Of a stretch of DNA of 64,000 nucleotides, positions 1 to 11,313 are shown piece by piece. Position numbers and translations under genes: made by a program. Numbering within the stretch: position 1 is the first letter of the stretch; every line of letters starts with the position of its first letter. Under the pieces are notes generated by a model. It saw only the letters and a program-made list of their open reading frames with translations. It ran no database searches and was not told the DNA's origin. Origin of the DNA: Nicotiana tabacum (Eukaryota > Streptophyta > Magnoliopsida > Solanales > Solanaceae); contig NC_134082.1 in NCBI RefSeq assembly GCF_000715075.1, forward strand, positions 193,677,948-193,741,947. The letters are read 5' to 3'.

Positions 1-169
1 ATTCAAAGTCTTGTGTTTTAATGAGATTCCAGATTTTGGGAAATGTTGTTAGTTTTCGAGAGTTGTATCGTATATGCCGAGCGGCATCTTAAGTATTGTT
101 TTATTTGTTTATTCTGGTTTTTGATTATTTCTTCCGCAAATTATTTATTTCTGTATTTGTTAGGCTTAC
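1..169. mobile_element. Left piece of an older LTR split by a nested insertion
   Basis: This non-coding stretch runs up to TTAGGCTTAC, where the LTR of the nested gypsy element starts. I read it as one half of an older LTR. The other half seems to resume at 11248 with a near-copy of the last five bases (CTTAC here, CTTTC there) and ends in GTGACA at 11313. Solanaceae gypsy LTRs commonly end in a similar segment, but that is recollection. No reading frame of interest is seen. Confidence 0.45.
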
Positions 170-3044
170 TGTCACGACACGGAATTCCCACCCTTGGGAG
201 TCGTGATGGCGCCTACTAATGTGAGCTAGGAAAGCCAATCCTTAACAGCTTACTTCATTAACAAATCACTTCCTTTAACGATTATCAGTGAGAGCATGAA
301 AACAGCAGAATTTAATGAATATACGATAGACTTAAATTAAAGAAACTGAACAATAATACGGAAATCAACATATGTCTTTACCCAAGAACTGGTGTCACAT
401 TACTCACGAACTTCTAAGAGTACTAAATACAACCGTTTGAAAGAACAATATAAACTGTTTATCTCGAATACATGAGATAACAGACTGAAATAAAGATAAA
501 GGAGACGTCGGGCCTGCGGACGCTTGCAAGGCTACCTCGGTGTCTCACTGGACTGAAAGCTGGCTCCCGCGCTACTGCTGCTGTCCAAGACCTGGATCTG
601 TGCAAAAGAACACATAGTGTAGTATCAGCACAACCGACCCCATGTGCTGGTAAGTGTCTGGCCTAACCCCGGCGAGGTAGTGATGAGGCTAGGACCAGAC
701 TCCAGATAAACCTGTGTAGTTATGTACTATATGGCGGAAACGTAAACAGGTAATAAGCAATCAAATCTGGGAAAGGGGAAACATGCTCCGGGGGTAGCAG
801 ATAAAACAGAATATTAAAGAATAGTAAGGAAACTACAATTTAACTTAACACGGATAAAGAGAAATAAGGAAACTTTCACTTTCAGTTTCATCTTGTTGCA
901 TTTGTACAACCCGATCCCATTTCATTATATATTCTGGTAGGTGTACCACCCGCTCCCATTTCATTATATCTCGTTGTAGGCGTACCACCCGCTCCCATTT
1001 CATTATATCTCGTGGTAGGCGTACCACCCGCTCCTATTTCATTATATCTCATGGTAGGCGTACCACCCGCTCCTATTTTATTATATCTTGTGGTAGGCGT
1101 ACCACCCGCTCCCATTTCATTATATCTTGTGGTAGGCGTACCACCCGCTCCCATTTCATTATATCTTGTGGTAGGCATACCACCCACTCTCATTTCATTA
1201 TATCTTGTGATAGGCGTATCACCCGCTCCCATTTACATTTCATCACACAATCACAAGAAATCCTGGGAAGGGAACATAAATAATATAATAACTTTCCGAC
1301 AAGGGAACACAACAATGTTATAATTTTCCCGGCAAGGGAACAACAATATTGAATTAGTCATCCTAGCAAGGGAGAATTAGCTATAACCAACCTCCACTCA
1401 ACTTGTACTCAGTTCAATTATTGAAAATGCTCAATCATAGAACATCATTAAGTAAAGCACCCAAGTGTCATTTAAGAACACAATAACTTTCAATTTAAGA
1501 CTCACGGTCATGCTTGACACAACGTATAGATACTCGTCACCATGCCTATACGTCGTACTCAACAAGAAGCAAGTAGCAAGTTTGACTCAACTCCTAATTC
1601 CTCAAGCTAGGGTTAGACCAAACACTTACCTCGATGCCTTGATCACCACTCAAGTTTCAACTATAGTTTTACCCCTTGATTCCACCACCAATCCGCTCGA
1701 ATCTAGTCACAAGTTACTTAATTACATCAATAAGTGCTAAATGAATCAACCGCAATGCATGAAAATGAGTTTACTAAAGTTTTACCCAAAAGTCAGAAAT
1801 CACCACTCGGGCCCATGTGGTCGAAACCCGAGGTCCGGATCGAAACCCGATTACCCATTTCCCCACGAATCCAAATTTATAATTTGTTTTGAAATCGGAC
1901 CTCAAATTGAGGTCCAAATTCCCAATTTTAGAAAAACCTAGGTTCTACCCAAAACACCCAATTTCCCCCATGAAAATCTTTGATTTGAAGTTTCAATCAT
2001 GTTAAAAGATGTTAAGGAGTGAAGAAAATGAGTTAGAAATCACTTACCAACGTTTTGGAGAACAAAGGTTGTTTGAAAAAAATCGTCTCTTATGTTTTTG
2101 GGGGTTTGAAAAGTGAAAAAATAGCTGATATTCCCATTTACTTATACCCCTCTAAGACCTTTAGTGCGGACCGCATCAAATGGACCGCAGCCGCACAGCC
2201 TCCACCGTGGACCGCACAAAGGTGACCACGGCTGCGCTGGCCCCTCCCTGAAGACCTGCAGTTGAGCACCCTATGCGAACCGCACAAAGGCACGCGATTT
2301 CTCATGGACCGCACTAGAGGGTTCAGAGACTATAGCTTCCTGAACCTGCAACACCTGACTTTCTAAGCCTAAGGCATCCCGGAACCTACTCGAAACTCAC
2401 CCGAGCCCTCGAAACTCCAACCCAAGTATACACACAACCTCAAAAATATCCTACGGACATATTCGTGTACTCAAATTACCAAAATAACATCACGAGCATC
2501 GAATGTAACGTCGAGATCAATAAAATTTCTCAAAACTCTTTTAAACATCAAATTTCTCAATTAAGGTTCGGATCACGTCAAACGACGTCCATTTTTAACC
2601 AAACTTCACAGGAATGACTCAAGTCATATATAAGACATGTACCGAGAGCCGAAACCAAAATATGGGCCCGATACCATTGCTTTCTAATCAGTTTTCACTT
2701 CAAATTTCCTTAAATAATTTCTGAAAACAATTTCACTTAAAAATTCATTTCTCGAGCTAGGGACCTCGGATTCCGGGCATACCCCCAAGTCCCATATTTT
2801 CCTACAGACCCTTCGGGACCGTCAAATCATGGGTCCGGGTCCGTTTACCCAAAATATTGATCGAAGTCAAATTTATTCATTTTAAAGTCAAAACTTAACA
2901 TTTTTCACAGAATTTCATATTTAAGCTTTCCGACTTTGCGCCCGGACTGTGCACGCAAATCGAAGCGACTCTAAATGAGGTTTTCAAGGCCTCAGAAGCA
3001 CATAATGGGTAATAAAATAGGTGATGACCCTTTGGGTCGTCACA
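170..3044 (-). repeat. 3' LTR of the gypsy element (2,875 bp)
   Basis: On the plus strand it begins TGTCACGACAC and ends GGGTCGTCACA, so on the minus strand it is a TG...CA repeat. It aligns with 8206-11247 nearly throughout. Differences are a shorter minisatellite (about 8 versus 13 units), about 110 bp near 2035-2140 that is absent from the other copy, and a shorter GC-rich block around 2160-2300. The element's interior begins directly after it with a polypurine tract. Confidence 0.92.
912..1235. repeat. 39-bp minisatellite inside the 3' LTR, about 8 units
   Basis: The unit contains GTAGGCGTACCACCCGCTCC followed by CATTTCATTATATCTTGTG, 39 bp in all, with scattered substitutions. Because 39 is divisible by three, several frames stay open on both strands and give spurious 13-residue periodic peptides. 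These are not genes. Confidence 0.93.
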
Positions 3045-3060
3045 TTCTCCACCTCTAAAC
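3045..3060 (-). other. Polypurine tract of the gypsy element
   Basis: The minus strand reads TTTAGAGGTGGAGAA immediately upstream of the LTR start TGTGACGACC. A purine-rich run at this place primes plus-strand DNA synthesis in LTR retrotransposons. It fixes the LTR boundary at 3044/3045. Confidence 0.75.
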
Positions 3061-3099
3061 AACTGTTCGTCCTCAAATGGATAGAAGAAGGAAGTACCT

Positions 3100-3497
3100 G
3101 AGTCGGGAAATAAATGAGGATAACGGCTCCGCATATCGAACTCGGACTTCCAGGTCGATGCCTCAGGAGGCTAACCTCTCTAGTGAACATGAACTAGAGG
3201 AAAACTCTTCGATCTCAACTGACGGACCTGCCGGTCTAGAATAGCCACCGGCTCCTCCTCATAAGACAAATCCTTGTCCAACTGGACAGTACTGAAATCT
3301 AACACGTGGGATGGATCGTCGTGATACTTCCGAAGCATGGACACATGAAATACTGGATGCACGACTGATAAGCTAGGTGGAAATGCAAGTCTATAAGCCA
3401 CCTCTCCCACTCGATCAAGAATCTCAAATGGACTAATGAACCTAGGCCTAAGCTTGCCCTTCTTCCCAAATCTCATTACGCCCTTCATAGGCGACAC
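3100..3497 (-). pseudogene. Gypsy integrase C-terminus with chromodomain-like tail
   Basis: This frame continues the integrase after an in-frame TGA at 3498-3500. It carries the usual region after the integrase core (motifs KGVMRFGKKGKL and SPFEILDRVGEVAYRL, then HPVFHVSMLRKY). Next comes an acidic stretch and the segment EEPVAILDRQVRQLRSK, which leads into a tryptophan- and aromatic-rich end resembling the chromodomain of Tekay-type elements. Such domains help target integration to heterochromatin in related elements. A TAG at 3180-3182 and another TAG shortly after interrupt the domain where the family usually has Trp and Gln, so the tail cannot be made as one protein. Confidence 0.85.
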
Positions 3498-4534
3498 TCA
3501 GAGCAATACCCGCTCACCAACCATAAAAGCCACATCCCGAAATTTGTGATCTGCATAACTCTTTTTCCTGGACTGAGCCATATGAAGCCTCTCCTGAATG
3601 ATCCTGACCTTGTCCAAGGCCTCTTTAACCAGATCTGTACCGAACAACCGAGCCTCTCCCAGCTCAAACCACCCAACCGGAGATCGACATCGCCTTCCAT
3701 ACAAAGCCTCATAAGGAGCCATCTGGATACTCGACTGGTAGCTGTTGTTGTAGGCAAACTCTGCTAAAGGCAAAAACTGATCCCACGAACCTCCAAAATC
3801 GATGACACAAGCTTGAAGCATATCCTCCAAAATCTGAATAGTCCGCTCGGACTGCCCGTTCGTCTAAGGATGAAATGTTGTACTAAACTCAAGCTGGGTG
3901 CCCAACTCTCGCTGAACTGCTCTCCAAAAATGTGAAGTAAACTACGTACCTCGGTCCGAAATGATAGACACAGGCACACTATGAAGGCGAACAATCTCCC
4001 GAATATAGATCTCAGCTAAACTCTCGGATGAATAGGAGACTGCCACAGGAATGAAATGCGCCGACTTGGTCAGCCTATCAACAATGACCCAAACTGCGTC
4101 AAACTTCTTCCGAGTCATCGGAAGTTCAGTAACGAAGTCCATAGTAATCCGCTCCCACTTCCACTCGGGAAGCTCAATCCTCTGAAACAGTCCACCAGGC
4201 CTTTGATGCTCGTACTTAACCTGCTGACAATTCAAACATCGAGCCACATATGCAACAATATCCTTCATCATTCTACGCCACCAATAATGATGTTGCAAAT
4301 CCTGCTACATCTTCGCGGCGCCTGGATGAATAAAGTACCGGGAACTATGGGCCTCCTCTAAATCAACTCTCAAAGCCCATCCATATTAGGCACACACACT
4401 CGCCCCTGCAATCTCAAAACTCCATCATCACCTAAGGTAACCTGCTTGGCACTCCCACGCTGCACCGTGTCTTTAAGGACACACAAATAGGGATCATCAA
4501 ACTGTCGATCACGGATACGCTCCAATAATGAATA
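3498..4534 (-). pseudogene. Gypsy integrase, interrupted
   Basis: Integrase inserts the reverse-transcribed copy into chromosomal DNA. The zinc-binding N-terminus (HHYWWRRMMKDI with a CLNC pair) lies near 4240-4298. The catalytic core follows with TMDFVTELPMTRKKFDAVW and, near 3945-3960, ISDRGT. The later core motif ending in SERT and the region LAEFAYNNSYQSS are also present. Stops occur at 3942-3944 (TAG, directly after DRGT), at 3864-3866 (TAG) and near 4312 and 4368, and a short frameshift lies near 4360. Most stops fall where relatives have Gln or Arg. The part between 4300 and 4534 is a linker that is only weakly conserved. Confidence 0.9.
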
Positions 4535-5206
4535 TCAAGCGACCGTGCAAGCTAATACTCGGCTAGGCTCAGAGATATCCAATCTCACAAATCGATTGGC
4601 CAAATCCTGAATATCCAATGCAAGTGGCCTCTCACCGACAAGAATATAAGCAAGACTGCCCATGCTGGCTGACTTTCTACTCAGAGCATCGACCACCACG
4701 TTGGACTTTCCCGGGTGATATAAGATGGTGATATCATAATCCTTCAACAACTCCAACCATCTCCTCTGCCTCAAATGCAACTCCTTTTGCTTGAACAAAT
4801 ACTGAAGACTCTTGTGATCAGTGAACACCTCACATGCCACGCCATACAGATAATGCCTCCAAATCTTCAATGCGTGAACAATGGCTGCCAACTCTAAATC
4901 ATGGACCGGATAGTTCTTCTCATGAATCTTCAACTTCCTCGAAGCATAGTCAATGACCTTGCCATCCTGCATCAATACTACACCAAGCCCAATACGGGAA
5001 GTATCGCAATAAACTGTGTAAGGCCTTGAACCTGTGGGCAAAACCAACACCGATGTGGTAGTCAGAGTTATCTTGAGCTTCTGAAAGCTCTCCTCACACC
5101 CGTCCGACCATCTGAACTGGGCACCCTTCTGGGTCAACCTGGTCATCGGGGCTGCAATAGATGAGAACCCCTCTACAAACCGACGATAGTAGCCTACCAA
5201 TCCCAA
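4535..5206 (-). pseudogene. Gypsy RNase H domain with end of reverse transcriptase
   Basis: RNase H degrades the RNA strand of the RNA:DNA hybrid during reverse transcription. The open frame starts in the thumb/connection region ([20 protein letters not shown]). It then shows the RNase H motifs [55 protein letters not shown] and [10 protein letters not shown], ending with DALSRKS. The first catalytic Asp (in YCDTS), the Glu of HDLELA and the Asp in FTDHKSL are visible, so this 223-codon piece is the best-preserved part of the polyprotein. The frame closes at a TGA (4535-4537) where relatives usually have Arg. Confidence 0.92.
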
Positions 5207-6040
5207 GAAACTCTGATTCTCTGTAGCTGATATTGGTCTAGGCCAGTTCTTGACTGCCTCAATCTTCTTCGGATCAACCTGAATACCCTATGCTAATACA
5301 ACATGACACAGAAATGCAACTAAACTCAGCCAGAGCTCACACTTCGAGAACTTAGCATATAACTGACTATCCTTCAGAGTCTGAAGAACCACTCTGAGAT
5401 GCTGCTCGTGCTTCTCCTGGCTGCAGGAATATATCAAAATATCATAAATGAAGACTATCACGAACGAGTCCAAATAAGGCCTGAACACTCGGTTCATCAA
5501 ATCCATAAAAGCTGTTGGGGAATTTGTCAACCCAAATGATATGACCAAGAACTCATAATGCCCGTACCGAGTGCAAAAAGCTATCTTAGGGACATCGGAT
5601 GCCCTAATCCTTAACTGATGGTAGCCAGATCTCAAGTCGATCTTTGAAAATACCTTGGCACCCTGAAGCTGATCGAACAAATCATCGATCCTCGGTAGTG
5701 GATACTTATTCTTGATGGTGACCTTGTTCAATTGCCGGTAATCAATTCACATTCTCATCGAACCATCCTTTTTCTTTACAAACAACACCGGCGCACCCCA
5801 AGGCGAAATGCTGGGTCTAATGAAACCCTTCTCAAGCAAGTCTTGCAACTTCTCCTTCAACTCTTTCAATTCAGGCGGGGCCATGCGATACGGCGAAATT
5901 GAAATGGGCTAAGTGCCCGGATCCAAATCAATGCAAAAGTCAATATCCCTGTCGGGCGGCATACTCGGCAGGTCTGAAGGGAATACCTCAGGAAACTCAC
6001 GAACCACGAGCATAGAATCAACAGAGGAAATCTACACTAG
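5207..6040 (-). pseudogene. Gypsy reverse transcriptase, active site altered
   Basis: The longest open part (5288-5731) has the canonical blocks [54 protein letters not shown] and [20 protein letters not shown]. The catalytic motif, usually F/Y-x-D-D, reads FIYD, so the first Asp of the pair is Tyr. That alone should abolish polymerisation. Further breaks are a TGA just upstream of IDYRQ (about 5746), a TAG at 5909-5911, a TAG at 5288-5290 and a frameshift near 6040 at the junction with the protease. The region 5740-6000 still encodes the start of the domain, including [14 protein letters not shown]. Confidence 0.92.
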
Positions 6041-6563
6041 AATCACAAACATAAGCTAAATAGGCCAAGCACCCCTTCTCGACCATACACCGAGCCTTCA
6101 CATAAGAAATAACACTACGGGTAGAATGACCAGGAGTCCCTCTCCACTCGAAATGAGGCATACTCGGTAAAGCTAAGGTCATAGTCTTGGCGTGACAGTC
6201 CAAGATAGCGTGGTAAGATAATATCCAGTCCATCCCCAATATGACATCGAAATCGACCATGTCTAGAAGCAACAAATCCACACGAGTCTCAAGACCCCCA
6301 ATCACAACTACACAAGAGTGATGGACTCGATCTACCATAATAGAATCACCCACCAGTGTAGACACATAAATAGGAATACTCAACAAATCACTAGGTATGA
6401 CCAGATACGGTGTAAAATAAGATGACACATACGAGTATATATACCCTGGATCAAATAACACTGAAGCATATCTATCACAAACCAGAATCGTACCTGTAAT
6501 AACTGCATCTGAAACCTCAGCCTCGGGCCTGGCTGGGAGGGCAACATCGGGGATGGGCCCCAC
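6018..6563 (-). pseudogene. Gypsy aspartic protease (retropepsin-like)
   Basis: This domain processes the Gag-Pol polyprotein in related elements. The active-site region reads VLFDPGYIYSYVSSYF, with DPG where many retropepsins have DSG or DTG. The second diagnostic block, DFDVILGMDWILSYHAILDC, follows about 70 residues later. The frame is open for 181 codons and ends at 6018 just before the reverse transcriptase, where a frameshift breaks the fusion. DPG may be normal for this family, so I do not count it as damage. Confidence 0.88.
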
Positions 6564-6579
6564 AAACCTAAACTACCTC

Positions 6580-7995
6580 TCTGGGATGGCCTGCAACTGG
6601 CTGGCCTCCACCTCTACCTCCACCTCTAGCACCTCTACCCCCACCTATATCTGGTTGGGCGGGCTGTGGAACATCTGGTGCCTAAACCATAGCACGGGAA
6701 CCCTGATGTGGAGAACTGCTCGAAGCCCGAGGGCAATACCTAGCAATGTGCCTCGTGTCGCCACAAGTAAAACAAGCCCTCGACTGCTGGGGCTGAAGAC
6801 CCTAAAAACTCTGAAGCGGCGGTGCACTGATAGGTGCTGGTATGCACTAAAGGACTGCTGATCAGAATACTGAATCGGAGGACCACGACCACCCACCTGA
6901 AGCACTGTGAAAAGGCTAAACAGTTAACTGAAAGGGCCTACGAGGATCGCCTCTACCATATAAATCTCTACCTCCATATGAGGTACCACTGAATCTGCTT
7001 GAATGACGGGGCCTCTTATCCGACCCCTGACCACCTCTCTGCGATAGAACCATCTCAACTCTGCGGGCCACATTGGCTGCCTCCTGAAAAGTGATCTCAC
7101 TACCGGCCTCCTTGGTCATCTAAAGACGAATCGGCTGAATAAGACCATTGATAAACCTCCTCACCCTCTCTCTCTCGGTAGGAAGTATGACAAGAGCATG
7201 GAGAGCTAAGTCGATGAACCTGGTCTCATACTGGGTGACTGTCATAGAACCCTACTAGAGGCGCTCAAACTGCCTCCGATAGGCCTCTCTCTGGGTAACG
7301 GGGAGAAACTTCTCCAGGAACAACACTATAAACTTCTCCCAAGTCAAAGATGGCGACCCGACTGGCTTGGCCAAGCAATAATCCCTCCACCAAGTCTTGG
7401 CGGATCTAGACAAGCGGAATGTAGCAAAATTGACCCCATTGGTCTCAACAATACCCATGTTCCTGAGAACCTCATGACAGCTATATAGAAAATCCTGGGG
7501 ATCCTCAGAAGAAGCACTGCTGAAAGTAGTAGTGAAGAGCTAGGTGAACCTATCCAGCCTCCACAAAGCATCGGCAGACATAGCCGCCCCATCACCGGTC
7601 TGAGCTACTACACCTGGCTGAACTGCTCCAACTGGCTGAACCACTGGAGTCTAAATTTGAGGAGCTACCTGCTCCGGAGTGCGTGTAGCAGGAGTCTGAT
7701 CCACTCCTTCATCCTAAGAAGTGGCTGGTGCTACAGAAAGCAAACCTGCTCGAGTGACACTCTTCATGAGGCCCACCAATCAGACCAGAGCGTCCTGAAG
7801 AACTGGGGTAGCAATAAACCACTCTGGGACCTAAGCTGGGCCCACCGAAACTGCTGGGGCCAGAACCTCCTCCTCAAAATCAACCTGAGGCTCTACCACT
7901 GGTGCTGCTGCTCAGGCCTGAACTCTGCCCCTACCTCGGCCTCTACCCCTAATGGAAGCTGCTGCTGGGGGCTTGGGCTGCTGAGAGGTAGATAA
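6580..7995 (-). pseudogene. Gypsy gag with capsid region and CCHC zinc knuckle
   Basis: Gag forms the virus-like particle and binds element RNA. From the N-terminus there is an Arg/Gly-rich start (near 7900-7960), a linker, and a capsid region around 7250-7500 with FATFRLSRSAKTWWRDY, WEKFIVLFLEKFLP and REAYRRQFERL. A basic stretch follows, and a CX2CX4HX4C zinc knuckle lies at 6733-6774 (C-FT-C-GDTR-H-IARY-C). One frame runs uninterrupted by indels from about 7990 to 7120, but it holds TAG at 7120, 7252, 7255, 7540, 7651, 7714 and 7831 and TGA at 7912, with no TAA. The knuckle is in a shifted register relative to the capsid part. Confidence 0.88.
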
Positions 7996-8189
7996 GGAAG
8001 CGCACAATATGCGAAAGAACAGAGTAGAAATCTAATTAGCATTTAAGGAACAAATCCACACGACAAGAAAGAACAAATGTGAGATTTTCCTAACTCTGAA
8101 GCCTCTGGAGGATAAATACAAACGACTCTGTACCGATCCCTCAGACTCAACTAAGCTTGTCCGTGAGTTGTGAGACCTATGTAACCTAG

Positions 8190-8202
8190 ATCTCCGATAC
8201 CA
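8190..8202 (-). other. Primer binding site of the gypsy element (initiator Met tRNA type)
   Basis: The minus strand reads TTGGTATCGGAG three bases after the 5' LTR end. This matches the TGGTATCAGAG primer site complementary to plant initiator tRNA-Met with one substitution. It establishes the minus orientation of the element. Confidence 0.82.
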
Positions 8203-8205
8203 ACT

Positions 8206-11200
8206 TATCATGACTCGGAATTCCCACCCTTGGGAGTCGTGATGGCGCCTACTAATGTGAGCTATACAAGCTAATCCTTAACAGCTTACTTCATTAACAA
8301 ATCACTTCCTTTAACGATTATCAGTGATAGCATGAAAACAGCGGAATTTAATGAATATACGAAAGACTTAAATTAAAGAAACTGAACAATAATACGGAAA
8401 TCAACATATGTCTTTACCCAAGAACTGGTGTCACATTACTCACGAACTTCTAAGAGTACTAAATACAACCGTTTGAAAGAACAATATAAACTGTTTATCT
8501 CGAATACATGAGATAACAGACTGAAATAAAGATAAAGGAGACGTCGGGTCTGCGGACGCTTGCAAGGCTACCTCGGTGTCTCACTGGACTGAAAGCTGGC
8601 TCCCGCGCTACTGCTGCTGTCCAAGACCTGGATCTGTGCAAAAGAACGCATAGTGTAGTATCAGCACAACCGACCCCATGTGCTGGTAAGTGTCTGGCCT
8701 AACCCCGGCGAGGTAGTGATGAGGCTAGGACCAGACTCCAGATAAACCTGTGTAGTTATGTACTATATGGCGGAAACGTAAACAGGTAATAAGCAATCAA
8801 ATCTGGGAAAGGGGAAACATGCTCCGGGGGTAGCAGATAAAACAGAATATTAAAGAATAGTAAGGAAACTACAATTTAACTTAACACAGATAAAGAGAAA
8901 TAAGGAAACTTTCACTTTCAGTTTCATCTTGTTGCATTTGTACAACCCGATCCCATTTCATTATATATTCTGGTAGGTGTACCACCCGCTCCCATTTCAT
9001 TATATCTCGTTGTAGGCGTACCACCCGCTCCCATTTCATTATATCTCGTGGTAGGCGTACCACCCGCTCCTATTTCATTATATCTCGTGGTAGGCGTACC
9101 ACCCGCTCCCATTTCATTATATCTTGTGGTAGGCGTACCACCCGCTCCTATTTCATTATATCTTGTGGTAGGCGTACCACCCGCTCCCATTTCATTATAT
9201 CTTGTGGTAGGCGTACCACCCGCTCCCATTTCATTATATCTTGTGGTAGGCATACCACCCGCTCCCATTTCATTATATCTTGTGGTAGGCGTACCACCCG
9301 CTCCCATTTCATTATATCTTGTGGTAGGCGTACCACCCGCTCCCATTTCATTATATCTTGTGGTAGGCGTACCACCCGCTCCCATTTTATTATATCATGT
9401 GATAGGCGTATCACCCGCTCCCATTTCATTATATCTTGTGATAGGCATATCATCCGCTCCCATATACATTTCATCACACAATCACAAGAAATCCCGGCAA
9501 GGGAACATAAATAATATAATAACTTTCCGACAAGGGAACACAACAATGTTATAATTTTCCCGGCAAAGGAACAACAATATTGAATTAGTCATCCTGGCAA
9601 GGGAGAATCAGCTATAACCAACCTCCACTCAACTTGTACTTAGTTCAATCATTGAAAATGCTCAATCATAGAAGATCATTAAGTAAAGCACCCAAGTGTC
9701 ATTTAAGAACACAACAACTTTCAATTTAAGACTCACGATCATGCTTGACACAACGTATAGATAATCGTAACCATGTCTATACGTCGTACTCAACAAGAAG
9801 CAAGTAGCAAGTATGACTCAACTCCTAATCCCTCAAGCTAGGGTTAGACCAAACACTTACCTCGATGCCTTGATCACCACTCAAGTCTCAACTATAGCTT
9901 TACCCCTTGATTCCACCACCAATCCGCTCGAATCTAGTCACAAGTTACTTAATTACATCAATAAGTGCTAAATGAATCAACCCCAATGCATGAAAATGAG
10001 TTTTCTAAAGTTTTACCCAAAAGTCAGAAATCACCCCCCGGGGTCCACGTGGTCGAAACCCGAGGTCCGAACCGAAACCCGATTACCCATTCCCCCACGA
10101 ATCCAAATTTATAATTTGTTTTGAAATCGGACCTTAAATTGAGGTCCAAATCCCCAATTTTAGAAAAACCTAGGTTCTACCCAAAACACCCATTTCCCCA
10201 TGAAAATCTTTGATTTAAAGTTGAAATCATGTTAAAAGATGTTAAGGAGTGAAATTCCCGTTTATTTATACCCCTCTCAGACCCCAGGGGCGGACCGCAT
10301 CAAATGGACCGCGTCCACACAGCCTCTACCGCGGACTGCACCAAGGCGACCGCGGCTGCGCTAGCCCCTCCCTGAAGACCTGCAGTTGAGCACCCTGTGC
10401 GGACCGCACAAAGGCGACTGCGGCCTCACAGCTTCCACCGCGGACCGCACAAAGGCGACCATGGTCGCGCTCGCCCCTCCGCGGTCGCACGCGATTTCTC
10501 GCGAACCGCACTAGAGGGTTCAGAGATTGTGGCTTCCTAAACCTGCAACACTTGACTTTCTAAGCCTAAGGCATCCCGGAACCTACTCGAAACTCACTCG
10601 AGCCCTCGAAACTCCAACCTAAGTATACACACAACCTCAAAAATATCCTACGGACATATTCGTGTACTCAAATTACCAAAATAACATCACTAGCATCGAA
10701 TTAAACGTCGAGATCATTAAAATTTCTCAAAACTCTTTTAAACATCAAATTTCTTAATTAAGGTCCGGATCACGTCAAACGACGTCCGTTTTTAACCAAA
10801 TTTCACAGAAATGACTCAAGTCATATATAAGACCTGTACCAGGCGCCGGAACCAAAATAATGGCCCGATACCATTGCTTTCTAATCAGTTTTTACTTCAA
10901 ATTTCCTTAAACAGTTTCTGTAAACAATTTTACTTAAAAATTCATTTCTCAGGCTAGGGACCTCGAATTCCAATTCCGAGCATACACCCAAGTCCAATAT
11001 TTTCCTACGGACCCTCCGGGACCGTCAAATCATAGGTCCGGATTCGTTTACCCAAAATATTGACTGAAGTCAAATTTATTCATTTTAAAGTCAAGATTTA
11101 ACATTTTTCACAAAATTTCATATTTAAGCTTTCCGGCTACGTGCCCCGACTGTGCACGCAACTCGAAGTGACTCTAAATGAGGTTTTTAAGGCCTCGGAA

Positions 11201-11247
11201 GCACATAATGGGTAAGAAAACACGTGATTACCCTTTGGGTCATCACA
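8206..11247 (-). repeat. 5' LTR of the gypsy element (3,042 bp)
   Basis: It aligns with 170-3044 from TATCATGACTCGG to GGGTCATCACA. It drives element transcription on the minus strand. Relative to the other LTR it has about five more minisatellite units and an enlarged GC-rich block of GACCGCACAAAGGCGACC-like motifs (10290-10510), and it lacks about 110 bp near 10245. Its terminal TG on the plus side has mutated (TATCATGAC instead of TGTCACGAC). Confidence 0.92.
8950..9465. repeat. 39-bp minisatellite inside the 5' LTR, about 13 units
   Basis: The unit is the same as at 912-1235 but there are about five more copies, most of them in the central, most homogeneous part. That fits expansion by slippage or unequal exchange after insertion. 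The reading frames that stay open through it on both strands are by-products of the 39-bp period. Confidence 0.93.
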
Positions 11248-11313
11248 CTTTCATAGTCGTAGTGACTAGGTGCCGTTGTAATAGTCCACGGAGGGCAAAC
11301 CGGAGCCGTGACA
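11248..11313. mobile_element. Right piece of the older LTR interrupted by the gypsy element
   Basis: These 66 bp begin with CTTTC, a near-copy of the five bases before the nested element, and end CGGAGCCGTGACA. After it the Athila-like gag frame starts abruptly. I take it as the end of the LTR whose other part is at 1-169. Confidence 0.45.

Larger units (their letters stand above)
170..11247 (-). mobile_element. Full-length Ty3/gypsy chromovirus-type retrotransposon, decayed
   Basis: This 11.1-kb LTR retrotransposon lies on the minus strand. Two long direct repeats (170-3044 and 8206-11247) flank a 5.2-kb interior. Read on the minus strand, the order is primer site, gag, protease, reverse transcriptase, RNase H, integrase, a chromodomain-like tail and a polypurine tract. 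That order and the chromodomain-like C-terminus place it among plant chromoviruses, probably of the Tekay/Del type. The flanks CTTAC (165-169) and CTTTC (11248-11252) match at four of five bases, consistent with an aged target duplication. All domains are recognisable, but many stops and a few frameshifts show that it is not functional. Confidence 0.93.

Noticed and set aside
912..1235. Regular repeats resembling a CRISPR array
   Set aside because: No unique spacers between repeats; it is a direct minisatellite in plant DNA without cas genes.
888..1323. Open frames of 103-114 codons on both strands with a 13-residue period
   Set aside because: They are read through the 39-bp minisatellite in the LTR; any frame without a stop in one unit stays open through all units.
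8924..9554. Open frames of 132-168 codons on both strands
   Set aside because: Same minisatellite effect in the second LTR; no codon bias, start context or homology.
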